Below are positions 1 through 9,724 of a stretch of 64,000 nucleotides of DNA, one piece after another (positions within the stretch are counted from its first letter, which is position 1; each line of letters opens with the position of its first letter). Below the pieces are notes generated by a model. That model saw only the letters and a list, made by a program, of their open reading frames with translations, ran no database searches and had not been told where the DNA came from. The stretch is taken from the NCBI GenBank assembly GCA_037190845.1, contig JBBCJI010000003.1, positions 124,001 to 188,000 on the forward strand, in the 5' to 3' direction. Position numbers and translations under genes: made by a program. Source of the DNA: JBEBVQ01 sp037190845. Its GTDB lineage: Bacteria; Bacteroidota; Bacteroidia; Chitinophagales; Chitinophagaceae.

Positions 1-165
1 AGCACTTTGGCTTATATCCTGGAAAAAGCAGGTTTCAGTAATGTGCAACAATATAATGTAGGTGAAAGCAATGATGAGCAATTGAAAAATCTGGAGCAGC
101 ATTGGAAAGAGGTTGGGGAAGTACCGAATAAAGTTGAAACAATTGTTGTGCAAGCCGAAAAATAA
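1..165 (+). CDS. C-terminal tail of a class I SAM-dependent methyltransferase (partial)
   Basis: Frame 1 is open from the first base and stops with TAA at 163-165, giving 54 residues of a protein whose start lies outside the window. The tail reads LAYILEKAGFSNVQQYNVGE, then an EQHWKEVGEVPN segment and VETIVVQAEK. This pattern (last helix of the Rossmann fold, a 'leEHW..ig...N..ETLIVEAEK' ending) is typical of the small methyltransferases found in Bacteroidota polysaccharide loci. The acceptor is unknown. It lies upstream of and in the same direction as the polysaccharide genes. The call rests on the tail only. Confidence 0.55.
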   Translation, partial: STLAYILEKAGFSNVQQYNVGESNDEQLKNLEQHWKEVGEVPNKVETIVVQAEK

Positions 166-547
166 AATGTCGGGAGTTGCACTGATAATATCACTATATC
201 TATTCTTTGGCTGGTTTGGGTGTATTTAAAAATTAAATCCGGAACACCTCCCTATCATGACCAGGAATATCATAAGACGTTTAAGAAACAGCGTGTCTAC
301 ACACGCAGTGTAAATATAGACGCACACAGCCGTCTACCGGCGTGTGATATGTATTGTTGATGACTGCATGGGAAAGCCAGGATGTTTCCGTTCTGCCCTT
401 TGTGAGATCGGACCTATTCGACGGCCATCACCCGGCAAAAGGAAAGGTTACATTAGTTCAGGCTGTAAAATCATCATATTGGCTCAGCAGGAGAAAACGT
501 CTTTAGAAGACGTATAGCGCAAGTGAATATTTAGACACAGAAATATT
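166..547. other. 382-base gap with small hairpins, no supportable gene
   Basis: No convincing gene is present. Three short open frames can be read on + (167-229, 256-312 and 360-506, 48 codons), but none resembles a family I know and none has coding context. Two perfect small hairpins occur: GCGTGT/ACACGC at 291-306 with a 4-base loop, and ACGTCTT/AAGACGT at 497-513 with a 3-base loop, the latter 34 bases before the next start codon. The stretch may be a decayed gene or a leader region. Confidence 0.5.
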
Positions 548-1234
548 ATGGTAATTGGTACGGGGCTACTGGCCCAGGCATTCAAAAAATATACGCAAAA
601 GGAGGATCTGATTGTTTTTGCTTCTGGTGTTTCGAATTCTAAGGGAGCCGATATTTCTACTTTCGACAGGGAAACAGAATTGCTTTCCGATACTATTAGT
701 CGTCATCCGGGTAAGCAGCTTATTTATTTTAGTACCACCAGCCTGCTGGATCCCGATGTACAAGAACTCCCCTATGCACTCCATAAGCGGAAAATAGAAA
801 AGATGATAGAAGTGAATTGTGAACATTATCTCATTTTCCGTTTATCAAATGTGGTGGGGCATTCAGACAATCCACATACGGTTTTCAATTTTTTTTTCAA
901 CAAAATAAAAAACCAGGAATTTTTCAACCTGTGGATCAATGCGGAAAGAAATCTCATTGATCTTGACGATGTCAAGCAAGTGGTAACTGATATACTTGAC
1001 AATAACCGGTATACTAACAGTATTTTGAATTTGCTCTACCCGGGAAATTGCAGTGTGCCTGAAATGGTAGCTGCAATCGAGACCTATTTGGGTATTAAAG
1101 GTAATTATGAACAGGTCGAAAAGGGGAACAAGTTCATAGTACAACCCAATATAGCGGAAAGCTATTTTGAAAAACCTTTACCTCCGGTTAGGAATTATAT
1201 TACCAGTTTGCTTGAAAAGTACAAGACTTTATGA
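548..1234 (+). CDS. NAD(P)-dependent SDR-type sugar epimerase/reductase, short form
   Basis: The protein begins directly with a Rossmann nucleotide-binding motif (VIGTGLLAQAF, residues 2-12), keeps a YxxxK catalytic pair (Y76/K80 in YALHK) and continues with the RLSNVVG strand seen in RmlD/NAD-epimerase proteins. At 228 residues it is shorter than usual sugar epimerases (about 300), so it lacks much of the substrate domain. It probably makes or modifies a nucleotide sugar for the surrounding polysaccharide genes. In-frame upstream codons reach a TGA at 524-526 without another ATG, so this ATG is the best start. Its stop overlaps the next start (ATGA). Confidence 0.7.
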   Translation: MVIGTGLLAQAFKKYTQKEDLIVFASGVSNSKGADISTFDRETELLSDTISRHPGKQLIYFSTTSLLDPDVQELPYALHKRKIEKMIEVNCEHYLIFRLSNVVGHSDNPHTVFNFFFNKIKNQEFFNLWINAERNLIDLDDVKQVVTDILDNNRYTNSILNLLYPGNCSVPEMVAAIETYLGIKGNYEQVEKGNKFIVQPNIAESYFEKPLPPVRNYITSLLEKYKTL

Positions 1235-2196
1235 GTAATACGGATACGAGGGCAATGACAACAAAAGTCTCAATTCTGATACCTGCCTACAATACAGGCC
1301 AGTTTATAGCCCGGACTATTGAGAGTGTACTAAATCAGAGCTTCCGGGATTTCGAACTCATTATTGTTGATGATGTTTCCACAGACGATACTTATGCTGT
1401 TTGCGAACAATATGCCCGAAAGGATGAACGAATAAAGCTCTATAAGAATGAGAAGAACTTAGGCATGATGCCCAACTGGGTGTATGGGGTAGGTTTGTGT
1501 AAAGGACAGTACTGGGGTAAACTGGATTGCGACGATATCTGGGCACCGGAAATGCTTGCCGAATGCGTCCGCATTTTGGACAATCATGAGGAAGTAGGCC
1601 TGGTGGCCACCCGCTACGTGAATATGGACGAACACAGCAACCTGCTGCCGGGCACAGAATATTTTTTCCCAACAGCTGCGAGGGAGCAGGCTATTTCCTT
1701 TGTTCCCTTTGTAAAGTCGGGCATATCAGGCATGTTTAAAGGCCATATTGCCCAACAGGGTATCGGACTCATACGTAGAAAGATATTTGATGAATTGGGC
1801 AACTTTACCTTGTTGCCTGCCGGAGATACGGAAATGTGGTTCCGGATCGGCGGCCACTATAAAATATATTGCCTTGATGCGCTTATGCATTACCACCGGG
1901 TTTGGGCAGATAGTTTTACCCGCACTCATATTTTGAAAGCAAATAAACTTGAACAAAACCTTTATGAGGTAAGAGAGGTTATTTTCGATCATTACTATGC
2001 GCATCAACTCATTAATAAAAAAGAATATTCTGATTTAAAACGGGCAAACAAATTTGAATGGAGTAAAGTACAATTTGCCCAGGCACTCAAACAAACTGAT
2101 ATGCTCAAAGCATTGGGATTATTATCCTGGAATCTGTTCCATTTCCCGGTTAAGACGTTCCGTTTTTATTTAAAACGTCTGGGCGACCGTTTTTAA
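1231..2196 (+). CDS. Family 2 glycosyltransferase
   Basis: A 321-residue GT-A enzyme. VSILIPAYN (13-21) opens the nucleotide-binding fold, VDD is at 46-48, and DCDD at 99-102 is the metal-binding DxD element. A later GDTEMWFRIG segment corresponds to the ED-like acceptor/base region. It presumably transfers a sugar from a nucleotide donor to the growing lipid-linked repeat unit on the cytoplasmic side; donor and linkage cannot be read from sequence. The start overlaps the previous stop by 4 bases, implying translational coupling. A second ATG at 1255 (residue 9) would also leave the fold intact. Confidence 0.85.
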   Translation: MSNTDTRAMTTKVSILIPAYNTGQFIARTIESVLNQSFRDFELIIVDDVSTDDTYAVCEQYARKDERIKLYKNEKNLGMMPNWVYGVGLCKGQYWGKLDCDDIWAPEMLAECVRILDNHEEVGLVATRYVNMDEHSNLLPGTEYFFPTAAREQAISFVPFVKSGISGMFKGHIAQQGIGLIRRKIFDELGNFTLLPAGDTEMWFRIGGHYKIYCLDALMHYHRVWADSFTRTHILKANKLEQNLYEVREVIFDHYYAHQLINKKEYSDLKRANKFEWSKVQFAQALKQTDMLKALGLLSWNLFHFPVKTFRFYLKRLGDRF

Positions 2197-2209
2197 CCAA
2201 CATACTGTT

Positions 2210-3130
2210 ATGATAAAAACTGCTTTTTGTGTATCGTACGATTGGGAAATGCTGAAGAATTCACTCCCTTTGGTATATGACCATTCTGACATCATATGCC
2301 TTGGGCTTGATAAAAACAGACATTCATGGGCCGGACAGCCATTTGACTTTGATGATAATGCTTTTTATGAATTCGTCAGGACTACAGACAAAGACGAAAA
2401 GATCATTATATACGAAGATGATTTTTCATTGCCAAATCTGAATAGCAGAGAAAATGGTAACCGCCATCGTGAATTGATGGCCAAACGGATGGGCAAAGGC
2501 GGATGGCATTTACAAGTAGATTCGGATGAGTATTTCATAGATTTTAAGGCTTTCATAGATGTACTATTAAACATTCATCCGAACCCATCCGGTGAAGAAA
2601 AAGGTGTCAATGTGTGCGCCAACTGGATACCGGTTATTAAAAAAGTAAGTGACGGGTATTTGTATGTCGATTTTGACAATAAGCTACCGGAAGCAGTTCC
2701 AATCGCTACGAATAATCCTTGCTACGAACGGGCTCGACACAATGGCTATTTTAACATATTGACCAATTGTTTTATTGTTCATGAAACATGGGCGAGAAGT
2801 GATGATGCACTCTGGTTTAAAATTAATAATTGGGGGCATGCTTCAGAAGAATTGGAAGCACATGAACAAAGATTAAGCTATTACAAGCTATGGCAGATAC
2901 TTGACAAGTTTAACTATAAGTATATTCGCAATTTTCATCCTGCAAATGCACCATTATGGCCAAGATTAAAATACTGTAAAGGAGAAAGTATAAATGAATT
3001 GATACGTAAAATGCAGGGAACTATTATGCCAGTGTCAACCTTAGGGCTAAAAATAATGAATAATAGAAATGTGGCGAGATTTAAACATTTACTAAAGAAT
3101 ATGAAGATAAAATCACAGAGCAAGCATTGA
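2210..3130 (+). CDS. Putative GT-A type glycosyltransferase, divergent
   Basis: This 306-residue protein is not a standard family 2 enzyme but has GT-A-like features: an N-terminal strand-loop (KTAFCVSYDWEMLKNSLPL), a helix carrying NRHRELMA, and a probable metal-binding triad DSD at 104-106 in WHLQVDSDEYF. A WGHASEELE segment follows later. Similar proteins occur as glycosyltransferase-like genes in capsule and O-antigen loci, which fits its place between two transferase/acyltransferase genes. No signal peptide or membrane segment is seen. The catalytic role is inferred; substrate unknown. Confidence 0.55.
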   Translation: MIKTAFCVSYDWEMLKNSLPLVYDHSDIICLGLDKNRHSWAGQPFDFDDNAFYEFVRTTDKDEKIIIYEDDFSLPNLNSRENGNRHRELMAKRMGKGGWHLQVDSDEYFIDFKAFIDVLLNIHPNPSGEEKGVNVCANWIPVIKKVSDGYLYVDFDNKLPEAVPIATNNPCYERARHNGYFNILTNCFIVHETWARSDDALWFKINNWGHASEELEAHEQRLSYYKLWQILDKFNYKYIRNFHPANAPLWPRLKYCKGESINELIRKMQGTIMPVSTLGLKIMNNRNVARFKHLLKNMKIKSQSKH

Positions 3131-3185
3131 ATTTGATTTTTTTACATAATAAAAATTAACAATTAAGTAAATATAATCTATATTT

Positions 3186-4271
3186 ATGGGTATTATCCGG
3201 TTCTTGTTAGCCTTATCAGTTCTTATTGTTCATAGCTCCCCTATTTTAGGTGTTGAATTATTACCGGGACCGGTTGCAGTCAGGATATTTTATATTTTTT
3301 CCGGCTTTCTAATGGCCATGGTGATTACCAGAAAATACCAGAAACTGGACAGACCATATTATTATTTTATAACCAACAGATTTTTAAGACTATATCCATT
3401 GTACATTACAGTGGTAATTATGACCATTATATTGAGCATAGGATATGGTGTATCTCTGGGATCTTGGGGTAAATTGCAATACTATTATGATTACTATCAT
3501 GATTCACCTCAAAGTCTTGGGGCATTATTACTGGTATTTTTGTCGAATATCACACTCATTGGTCAAGATATCATGACCCAGTTGGGCATTAATAGTGAAA
3601 CCGGCAGATTTTTCTTTCATGGATTGCAATCCCCACCCGAACTTCAGGAATTATTATTCATTCCCATTGCATGGACCGTATCTATTGAATTCTATTTTTA
3701 TTTGCTCTCCCCTCCTATCGTATCCAAAAATCTGAAGATAATTTGCGGGATCATACTACTTGTTCTTGCCTTTCGCTATATCCTTTTACTCACAGACGCT
3801 GCTCCCTCCGCATTTGGCATCTATCGCTTCGCCCCGACAGAAATATACTGGTTTCTTCTGGGCATTGTCAGTTACAAAATAAAGTTGCCAGAACAGCTAT
3901 TAACCAAGTCAAGTGGCTGGATCTTTTTCTTTATATTCATATTGATCATGGCAACATATAATATATTGCCCATTGACAGATATTATATAAATACAATACT
4001 ATATGCCCTTACGGTGATAGCAACTCCCTCTTTATTCCTTCATTTTTCCAAATATAAAATAGACAAAAAACTGGGGGACTTATGCTATCCAATATATTTG
4101 ATACATGCGTTTATTCTTTTAATAGTAGGCGCCAATTCCTTTCCTAAACCATACGGGACAGGTTTACCAACATTTGTTTTGACAATTTTGCTCTCCGTAT
4201 TGTTGAATATGTTTTTGCTGATTCCCATTGAGAAATGGAGACAACACAGGGCAGTTAATCCAAAAATATAA
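3186..4271 (+). CDS. Acyltransferase 3 family membrane protein (OafA-like)
   Basis: A 361-residue polytopic protein with about ten hydrophobic segments. It carries the family hallmarks: a histidine in the first membrane helix (H16 in LIVHSS), a GFLMA segment, and NRFLRLYPLY at 64-73, matching the conserved R-x-x-R-x-x-P region. These enzymes move acetyl or similar groups across the inner membrane onto surface sugars. Position inside the glycosyltransferase run suggests O-acylation of the polysaccharide made here. The upstream 55 bases are very AT-rich and hold no clear signal. Confidence 0.85.
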   Translation: MGIIRFLLALSVLIVHSSPILGVELLPGPVAVRIFYIFSGFLMAMVITRKYQKLDRPYYYFITNRFLRLYPLYITVVIMTIILSIGYGVSLGSWGKLQYYYDYYHDSPQSLGALLLVFLSNITLIGQDIMTQLGINSETGRFFFHGLQSPPELQELLFIPIAWTVSIEFYFYLLSPPIVSKNLKIICGIILLVLAFRYILLLTDAAPSAFGIYRFAPTEIYWFLLGIVSYKIKLPEQLLTKSSGWIFFFIFILIMATYNILPIDRYYINTILYALTVIATPSLFLHFSKYKIDKKLGDLCYPIYLIHAFILLIVGANSFPKPYGTGLPTFVLTILLSVLLNMFLLIPIEKWRQHRAVNPKI

Positions 4272-4334
4272 GCGCCAAATAATATTGAATCAGCAGAGCA
4301 TGGTTCAATAAAATAAAAACGATAAAGTTGGTGT

Positions 4335-5144
4335 ATGGATGTATCCATTATCATAATTAACTACAATACTTATGAACTTACGGTGGCTTGTGTTGCATCT
4401 GTAATTCAATTTACCAATGGTTTAGAATACGAAATTATTGTAGTAGATAATGCTTCGCTCCATTTTGATATAGAAGATTTCCACAAACGTTTCCCTGGTG
4501 TACATCTGATCATTAGCGAAGTAAATACAGGATTTGCAGGCGGAAATAATTTGGGAATCAGTCAGTCAAAGGGCGAATACATTCTTTTATTAAACAGTGA
4601 TATTTACCTGAAAAACAACGCAATACACACGACTTATCAATATTTAAAGAATCATCCCCGGGTAGGGGTGGTGTCCGCGCGTTTGGTTTATCCGGATGGG
4701 AGACATCAAAGTGTTGCACAACGTTTTCCTTCATTGAAATATAGCATTATAGAGTTATTACGTCTCCAAAAATTAATGAGTAAAGCTGCTGCCGGGCGTA
4801 TGTTTTTGGGAGCATTCTTTAATCATCGGGAAAATATCCGGGCCGATTGGGTTTGGGGTGCGTATTTTATGTTCCCCCGTAAGGTATTAGGGCGATTAGC
4901 AGGGGGGCAGCTCGACCAGAGTTTTTTTATGTACTTTGAAGATATGCAGTGGTGCATGGACATAAAAAAATTAGGCTATGAAATTCATTTTTGTGCCGAT
5001 GCAGAAGTGGTCCATTTAATGGAAGGGAGTTCAGGTAAAAAAAACGAGATGATGTATAAAAATGGGTTACTGTTTTTAGAGAAGAATTATAACCGCTGGG
5101 AAAGATATTGGATACAAAAAATCGGAACACTACTGAAAAAATGA
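4335..5144 (+). CDS. Family 2 glycosyltransferase (rhamnosyltransferase/WbbL-like)
   Basis: A 269-residue GT-A enzyme with VSIIIINYNT at the start, VVDNAS near 37-41, a GFAGGNNLGI helix and LLLNSDIYL as the DxD-type strand. The FFMYFEDMQWCMDIKKLGY element (ED motif) and VVHLMEGSS near the end are typical of the WbbL/rhamnosyltransferase-like subgroup. The donor sugar cannot be assigned. The next gene starts inside its stop codon (ATGA). Confidence 0.85.
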   Translation: MDVSIIIINYNTYELTVACVASVIQFTNGLEYEIIVVDNASLHFDIEDFHKRFPGVHLIISEVNTGFAGGNNLGISQSKGEYILLLNSDIYLKNNAIHTTYQYLKNHPRVGVVSARLVYPDGRHQSVAQRFPSLKYSIIELLRLQKLMSKAAAGRMFLGAFFNHRENIRADWVWGAYFMFPRKVLGRLAGGQLDQSFFMYFEDMQWCMDIKKLGYEIHFCADAEVVHLMEGSSGKKNEMMYKNGLLFLEKNYNRWERYWIQKIGTLLKK

Positions 5145-6070
5145 AAACCAGTATTATTATACCTACCTATAATGGAGTACATAAAATTATGGGGGTTCTT
5201 CATAGTATTACGACACAAACAGTACAACCGGACGAAGTAATTGTAATGATAGACGGCTCTACAGATGGAACGGCAGAAATCATAAAAACGGAACAATTAG
5301 CGCTACCCGGCTTCAGAATTATAGAGCAGGCAAATGGCGGACGGGCACAGGTTAGAAATAATGGCGCAAAAATTGCCATCGGTGAGTTACTTTTGTTCAT
5401 TGATGATGATATGGTCGCTTCTCCCGATTGGCTGAAGGCACATAAGTTTCATCACGAACTTTACCCCAATACTCTATTAACCGGCAGAGAGGAAGATTAT
5501 AAAGAAACCATTAAAAACGATTTTCACGCTTTTCAATTGTGGCAACATCGCCGCTGGACTACATTTGAATTTACCGACGAAAACGCAGGTACGAGCAGGC
5601 AGCTTAAAGATCCATATATTACTGCCAGTAATTTTTCTATAAGACGGGATGTCTTTTTTAGTCTAAATGGGTTCGACGAAAGACTACGGGATGCAGAAGA
5701 TTATGATTTGGCAGTAAGGGCAAAAGAAAAAGGATTACCTATTTATTATAATTACGAGGCTCTTGCCTACAATAACGAATTAGATAATAACAACTGTCTG
5801 AAAACGGTAAAAAGGCAAAGACAATACGCATCAGCCAACAGGCAATTACGAAAATTCAAGCCTGACCTGTATAAAAATTACACAATAAGAGGTGAGTATA
5901 AGCCCAATATAATCAAAAAGACTTTTTTTAAGCTGGTTTGTTCAAAATGGTGGATTAACAGTGTAGATAAAGGTTATTGGAGATGGCTACCCCAAAAATT
6001 ACGGTTCAAATTATATGACATCATTATTACCGCTAACGGTTCTTTATATCCGGAAATAGCCACTCTGTAA
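5141..6070 (+). CDS. Family 2 glycosyltransferase
   Basis: GT-A enzyme of 309 residues from this start. SIIIPTYNG, VIVMIDGSTDGT and LLFIDDDMVAS are the nucleotide-binding and metal-binding strands; AEDYDLAVRAKEKG is the ED-type catalytic region. I chose the ATG at 5141 because it overlaps the preceding stop as ATGA and puts the fold at the N-terminus; an in-frame ATG at 5108 would add 11 residues lacking homology and overlap the upstream gene by 37 bases. Confidence 0.85.
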   Translation: MKTSIIIPTYNGVHKIMGVLHSITTQTVQPDEVIVMIDGSTDGTAEIIKTEQLALPGFRIIEQANGGRAQVRNNGAKIAIGELLLFIDDDMVASPDWLKAHKFHHELYPNTLLTGREEDYKETIKNDFHAFQLWQHRRWTTFEFTDENAGTSRQLKDPYITASNFSIRRDVFFSLNGFDERLRDAEDYDLAVRAKEKGLPIYYNYEALAYNNELDNNNCLKTVKRQRQYASANRQLRKFKPDLYKNYTIRGEYKPNIIKKTFFKLVCSKWWINSVDKGYWRWLPQKLRFKLYDIIITANGSLYPEIATL

Positions 6071-6088
6071 ATTTTGAAAGAGAAGTCG

Positions 6089-6850
6089 ATGATTAAAGTC
6101 AGTATTATAACTATCAATAAAAACAATGCATCTGGTTTGAAGAAAACTATTGATTCAGTGATTTCTCAAACCTATATGCATATTGAATATATTATTATTG
6201 ATGGAGGTAGTAGTGACGAAAGTGTGGATAATATACGTACTGTAGATGATCATCGCCTTGTATATTGGATCAGTGAACCGGATACTGGTTTATATAACGG
6301 GATGAATAAAGGGTTGCAAAGAGCAACCGGAGATTATGTAATATTCATCAATAGCGGAGATTATCTATACGACAAGTATGTTATTGATAATTTGATTCGT
6401 AATTCGGATTATGAAGATATAGTTTATGGCAACCTGTGCATTCTAAAAGAAGGAAAAACACAGATTGTCAGATCAGCATCAGAAATTTATTACCATGCAA
6501 AATACCAGCATAATATTCCACCCCATCCGGTTTTATTGGTTAAGAGGGATTTGATGAATAAGCTGGAAGGATTTGATGAAAATTATAAAGTTATTGCTGA
6601 TGTAGTTCTTATTGCAACGTTGTTCAGTGATAAAGCACGATCATATAAATTTGTGAATATACCCGTCACAGTATTTGATATGAATGGAGTTAGTTCTAAT
6701 CCTCAAAATCAGATTAAAATATACAATGAGCGAAAATCTTTTATAGAGAAGGATTTTCCTGCCTACTTAGAAGATTTTGAAAAAGTTTATTCAAAACCAA
6801 ATATATTTGAAAAAATTATTGAAAAAATAAGAAAATGCGTAATGCGATAA
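6089..6850 (+). CDS. Family 2 glycosyltransferase (WcaE-like)
   Basis: A small GT-A enzyme (253 residues) with VSIITINKNN, IIIDGGSSDES and VIFINSGDYLY; the NSGD form of the metal motif together with TGLYNGMNKGL is characteristic of the colanic-acid WcaE-like subgroup. The ATG at 6089 is preceded by GAAAGAGAAG, a plausible ribosome-binding stretch; a TTG at 6074 would only add five residues. It overlaps the FkbM gene by 16 bases. Donor and acceptor unknown. Confidence 0.85.
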   Translation: MIKVSIITINKNNASGLKKTIDSVISQTYMHIEYIIIDGGSSDESVDNIRTVDDHRLVYWISEPDTGLYNGMNKGLQRATGDYVIFINSGDYLYDKYVIDNLIRNSDYEDIVYGNLCILKEGKTQIVRSASEIYYHAKYQHNIPPHPVLLVKRDLMNKLEGFDENYKVIADVVLIATLFSDKARSYKFVNIPVTVFDMNGVSSNPQNQIKIYNERKSFIEKDFPAYLEDFEKVYSKPNIFEKIIEKIRKCVMR

Positions 6851-7713
6851 AGAAAATAATAAGTCAGTTACCTGGATTAAGAAACTTATACGCCTACAGG
6901 CTAAAAAGGCTACAATTACGGGAACAACAGTCAGACGCCAGGCGATTGGAGATCTGGAACGGTTTATTTAAAGATCAGGAGCAAAAAATTCTGCACAAAT
7001 TAGATGCATCCACTGAAATTTATTTGTTTAAAAACAGTATCCTTAGCCGGTATATTTATGAAGGAGTGTTTGAGCTGGACGAAATTGCATTTGTCAAATC
7101 ACACCTGAAAACCGGCGATACTTTTATAGATGTAGGCAGCAATATTGGATTGTTTTCATTGATAGCATCCAATATAGTCGGCGCCTCGGGAAAAATTATC
7201 GGATTTGAACCATCCCCTGTAACCTTTAGCCGATTAAAACAGAATATCGAATTGACAAAGTATCCTAATGTTGATATCAGGAATATCGGATTATCGGATA
7301 CCAATACTACACTTACATTAAATGTTTCCGGATCAGGGCATGATGCCTGGGATACCTTTGCCAACGGAGGACAATCAGCGTATGCTGAAACAGTTGAAGT
7401 GCCGGTTGCTACTTTAGACAATCAACTGGATGGTATTGATAAAAGTAGTATCACACTTGTGAAAATTGATGTGGAAGGGTGGGAAAAGTTTGTGCTATTA
7501 GGGGCGAAAGATTTACTTATAAATTATCGCCCGACATTATTAATTGAATTTACAGAAAGCAATACCAGATCAGCAGGGTATGAAGTAACTGAGATCTATG
7601 ATTTACTCGTCGATTACGGATACGAGTGGTTTACATTTAAAAATGGGCACTTATTGCCTTCAAAACGAAAGCAGAGCTACCCTTATGAAAATCTGATTGC
7701 AAAAAAGAAATAA
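6835..7713 (+). CDS. FkbM-family SAM-dependent methyltransferase
   Basis: A 292-residue protein. After an N-terminal helical region it shows the FkbM core: a SAM-binding loop (FIDVGSNIGLFSL), GFEPSP after the second strand, and VKIDVEGWEKFVLLGA, the signature KIDVEGxE motif. FkbM proteins in polysaccharide loci O-methylate sugars. The methyl acceptor here is likely a residue of the locus product (inference). Overlaps the preceding coding region by 16 bases. Confidence 0.85.
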   Translation: MRNAIKKIISQLPGLRNLYAYRLKRLQLREQQSDARRLEIWNGLFKDQEQKILHKLDASTEIYLFKNSILSRYIYEGVFELDEIAFVKSHLKTGDTFIDVGSNIGLFSLIASNIVGASGKIIGFEPSPVTFSRLKQNIELTKYPNVDIRNIGLSDTNTTLTLNVSGSGHDAWDTFANGGQSAYAETVEVPVATLDNQLDGIDKSSITLVKIDVEGWEKFVLLGAKDLLINYRPTLLIEFTESNTRSAGYEVTEIYDLLVDYGYEWFTFKNGHLLPSKRKQSYPYENLIAKKK

Positions 7714-7722
7714 TTTTATTTT

Positions 7723-8835
7723 TTGAAAAGAGTTACATATATTATTTCGGATATTGATAAAGCACTTGCCTTCGAATGGATAGCTCTCCATATAGACAAA
7801 AAAAAAATTGATTTATCATTCCTTCTGCTTACATCTCAACAAACTTATTTACAATTATTTCTTCAGAAAAACGGAATAAAAGCAACACATATTTTATTTC
7901 GGGGTAAAAATGATTGGCCGCTTGCCTGGTGGAAAACCTACCAGTTTTTAAAAAAGAATAAACCTGATATTGTACATTGTCATTTACTTCAGGCAAGTAT
8001 TATTGGCTTATCTGCAGCATATGCAGCAAACGTCAAAAGCAGAATCTATACCAGGCATCATTCAGATTTTCATTTTCGTTACTTTCCTAAAGGCGTGAAA
8101 TGGGATAAATGCTGCAATAAAATGGCCACAAATATCATAGCCCCGTCACATGCTGTAAAATATGTTCTTACAGAATACGAAAAAGTTAATGAAAAAAAAA
8201 TAAGCCTTATTCACCACAGCTTTGATTTGGATTATTTCTCAGGAATACCTGATAGCACCAGAACAGAAATGATTCAAAAATATAACCCTTCCAGGCAAGT
8301 TCCGGTAATAGGGATCATATCAAGATTTACAGCACTGAAAGGTATCCAGTATATTATTCCTGCATTCAAAAAATTATTAGCACATTATCCTGAAGCCCTG
8401 TTGTTGCTGTTCAATGCCAGGGGTGATTATGCTGATGAAATTGAATATTTATTACAAGGTATACCTGCTTCAAATTATAAAACTATACCGTTTGAAAATG
8501 AACTGGCCGGCGTTTATGCTCTTTTTGATATATTCGTCCAGGCCTCAACAGACACAACAATCGAGGCCTTCGGCCAGACATATGTGGAGGCCTTGGCTGC
8601 AGGTATACCCTCCGTTTTTACGCTTTCCGGCGTCGCTGCTGAGTTTATTAAAGACAGAGAAAATGCAATGGTTGTTCCATTTAAAAACAGCGATGCCATA
8701 TATGATGCAATGATAGAACTACTCGAAAATCCATCGTTAAGAGAACGCCTGAAACTGGCAGGAATAAAAGATGTAAGAAACAATTTTACATTACAAAATA
8801 TGATTAGACAATTAGAAATGTTATATGGCTCTTAA
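7723..8835 (+). CDS. Family 4 (GT-B) glycosyltransferase
   Basis: A 370-residue GT-B protein. The C-terminal domain has VIGIISRFTALKG (start of the donor domain) and EAFGQTYVEALAAG, the E-x7-E retaining-GT4 motif, followed by GIPSVFTLSGVAAEFI. The N-terminal half holds PDIVHCHLLQAS and RHHSDFHF segments. Translation appears to start at a TTG nine bases after the previous stop, since no suitable ATG exists upstream or early in the frame. It overlaps the next gene by 11 bases. Confidence 0.85.
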   Translation: MKRVTYIISDIDKALAFEWIALHIDKKKIDLSFLLLTSQQTYLQLFLQKNGIKATHILFRGKNDWPLAWWKTYQFLKKNKPDIVHCHLLQASIIGLSAAYAANVKSRIYTRHHSDFHFRYFPKGVKWDKCCNKMATNIIAPSHAVKYVLTEYEKVNEKKISLIHHSFDLDYFSGIPDSTRTEMIQKYNPSRQVPVIGIISRFTALKGIQYIIPAFKKLLAHYPEALLLLFNARGDYADEIEYLLQGIPASNYKTIPFENELAGVYALFDIFVQASTDTTIEAFGQTYVEALAAGIPSVFTLSGVAAEFIKDRENAMVVPFKNSDAIYDAMIELLENPSLRERLKLAGIKDVRNNFTLQNMIRQLEMLYGS

Positions 8836-9724
8836 TCCACTTATTTCAGTTGTTATACCGACATACAACCGGGCAGATTTAATAGTAAAAACCATAAATT
8901 CCTTACAATTACAGCAATATAAAAACTATGAAATTATTATAGTAGACGATGGCAGTACAGATAATACTGCGGAAGTCGTTCAGCCTCTTCTAAATGATAA
9001 AACTCATTATGTTCTTAAGGAAAATGCGGAACGAGCTGCGGCACGGAATTACGGAGTCTCTATATCAAAAGGTGAATATATAAATTTTTTTGACAGTGAT
9101 GATATAGCGCTACCTAATCATTTAGCTACAGCCGCGGCGATGATTGAAGAAAAAGGCGATATTGAATGGTTTCATATGGCATATTCCTGGGCAGATCCTC
9201 AAGGTAATATATTTAGAGAAACCAATCATTTTTCAGGACAAACATTGAACCATATTATGTGTAATGGTAACCCGTTAAGTTGTAATGGTGTTATTATACG
9301 CAAAGACATTGCACAAAAGCATAAGTTTAACGAAGACCGGGCACTTTCGGCTTCGGAAGATTATGAATTATGGTGCCGGCTGGCAGCCAGATATCCGCTT
9401 CATTATACAAATACAATTACGTCTGTAGTTATTGATCACGAGGCCAGGAGTGTTCGTCGTATAAACGGGGATAAACTGATCAGAAGACTTCAGTTATTAG
9501 TCTCTTATCTCCAGCAGGATGAGGAGGTACGCCGCTATTTCGGAAAAGACTTTGATAAAATAAAAATGGATGCAAACTCTTATATTGCACTTCATTTGGG
9601 GGAAATCCCCGGTTATAAATTAAAAAGCATATTTTTTTTATTCAAGTCATTTACAAACAGCATGACAGTAATAAAGAATAAACGCTTTTATGCTACTTTA
9701 AAAAACATATTAATTAAATGGTAA
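8825..9724 (+). CDS. Family 2 glycosyltransferase
   Basis: A 299-residue GT-A enzyme: ISVVIPTYNRADLI, IIVDDGSTDNT, ERAAARNYGVSISKGEY and FFDSDDIALP (DxD), then ASEDYELWCRLAARYP as the ED-type region. Starts inside the end of the GT4 gene and its stop overlaps the next start by 7 bases, so coupled translation is likely. Sugar specificity cannot be inferred. Confidence 0.87.
   Translation: MALNPLISVVIPTYNRADLIVKTINSLQLQQYKNYEIIIVDDGSTDNTAEVVQPLLNDKTHYVLKENAERAAARNYGVSISKGEYINFFDSDDIALPNHLATAAAMIEEKGDIEWFHMAYSWADPQGNIFRETNHFSGQTLNHIMCNGNPLSCNGVIIRKDIAQKHKFNEDRALSASEDYELWCRLAARYPLHYTNTITSVVIDHEARSVRRINGDKLIRRLQLLVSYLQQDEEVRRYFGKDFDKIKMDANSYIALHLGEIPGYKLKSIFFLFKSFTNSMTVIKNKRFYATLKNILIKW

Noticed and set aside
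360..506. 48-codon open frame ahead of the SDR gene
   Set aside because: No recognisable motif or homology and its stop lies in the loop of a hairpin; described only as part of the gap.
4283..4310. TATTGAA/TTCAATA inverted repeat before a glycosyltransferase gene
   Set aside because: Only 7 bp with a 14-base loop in AT-rich DNA; expected by chance.
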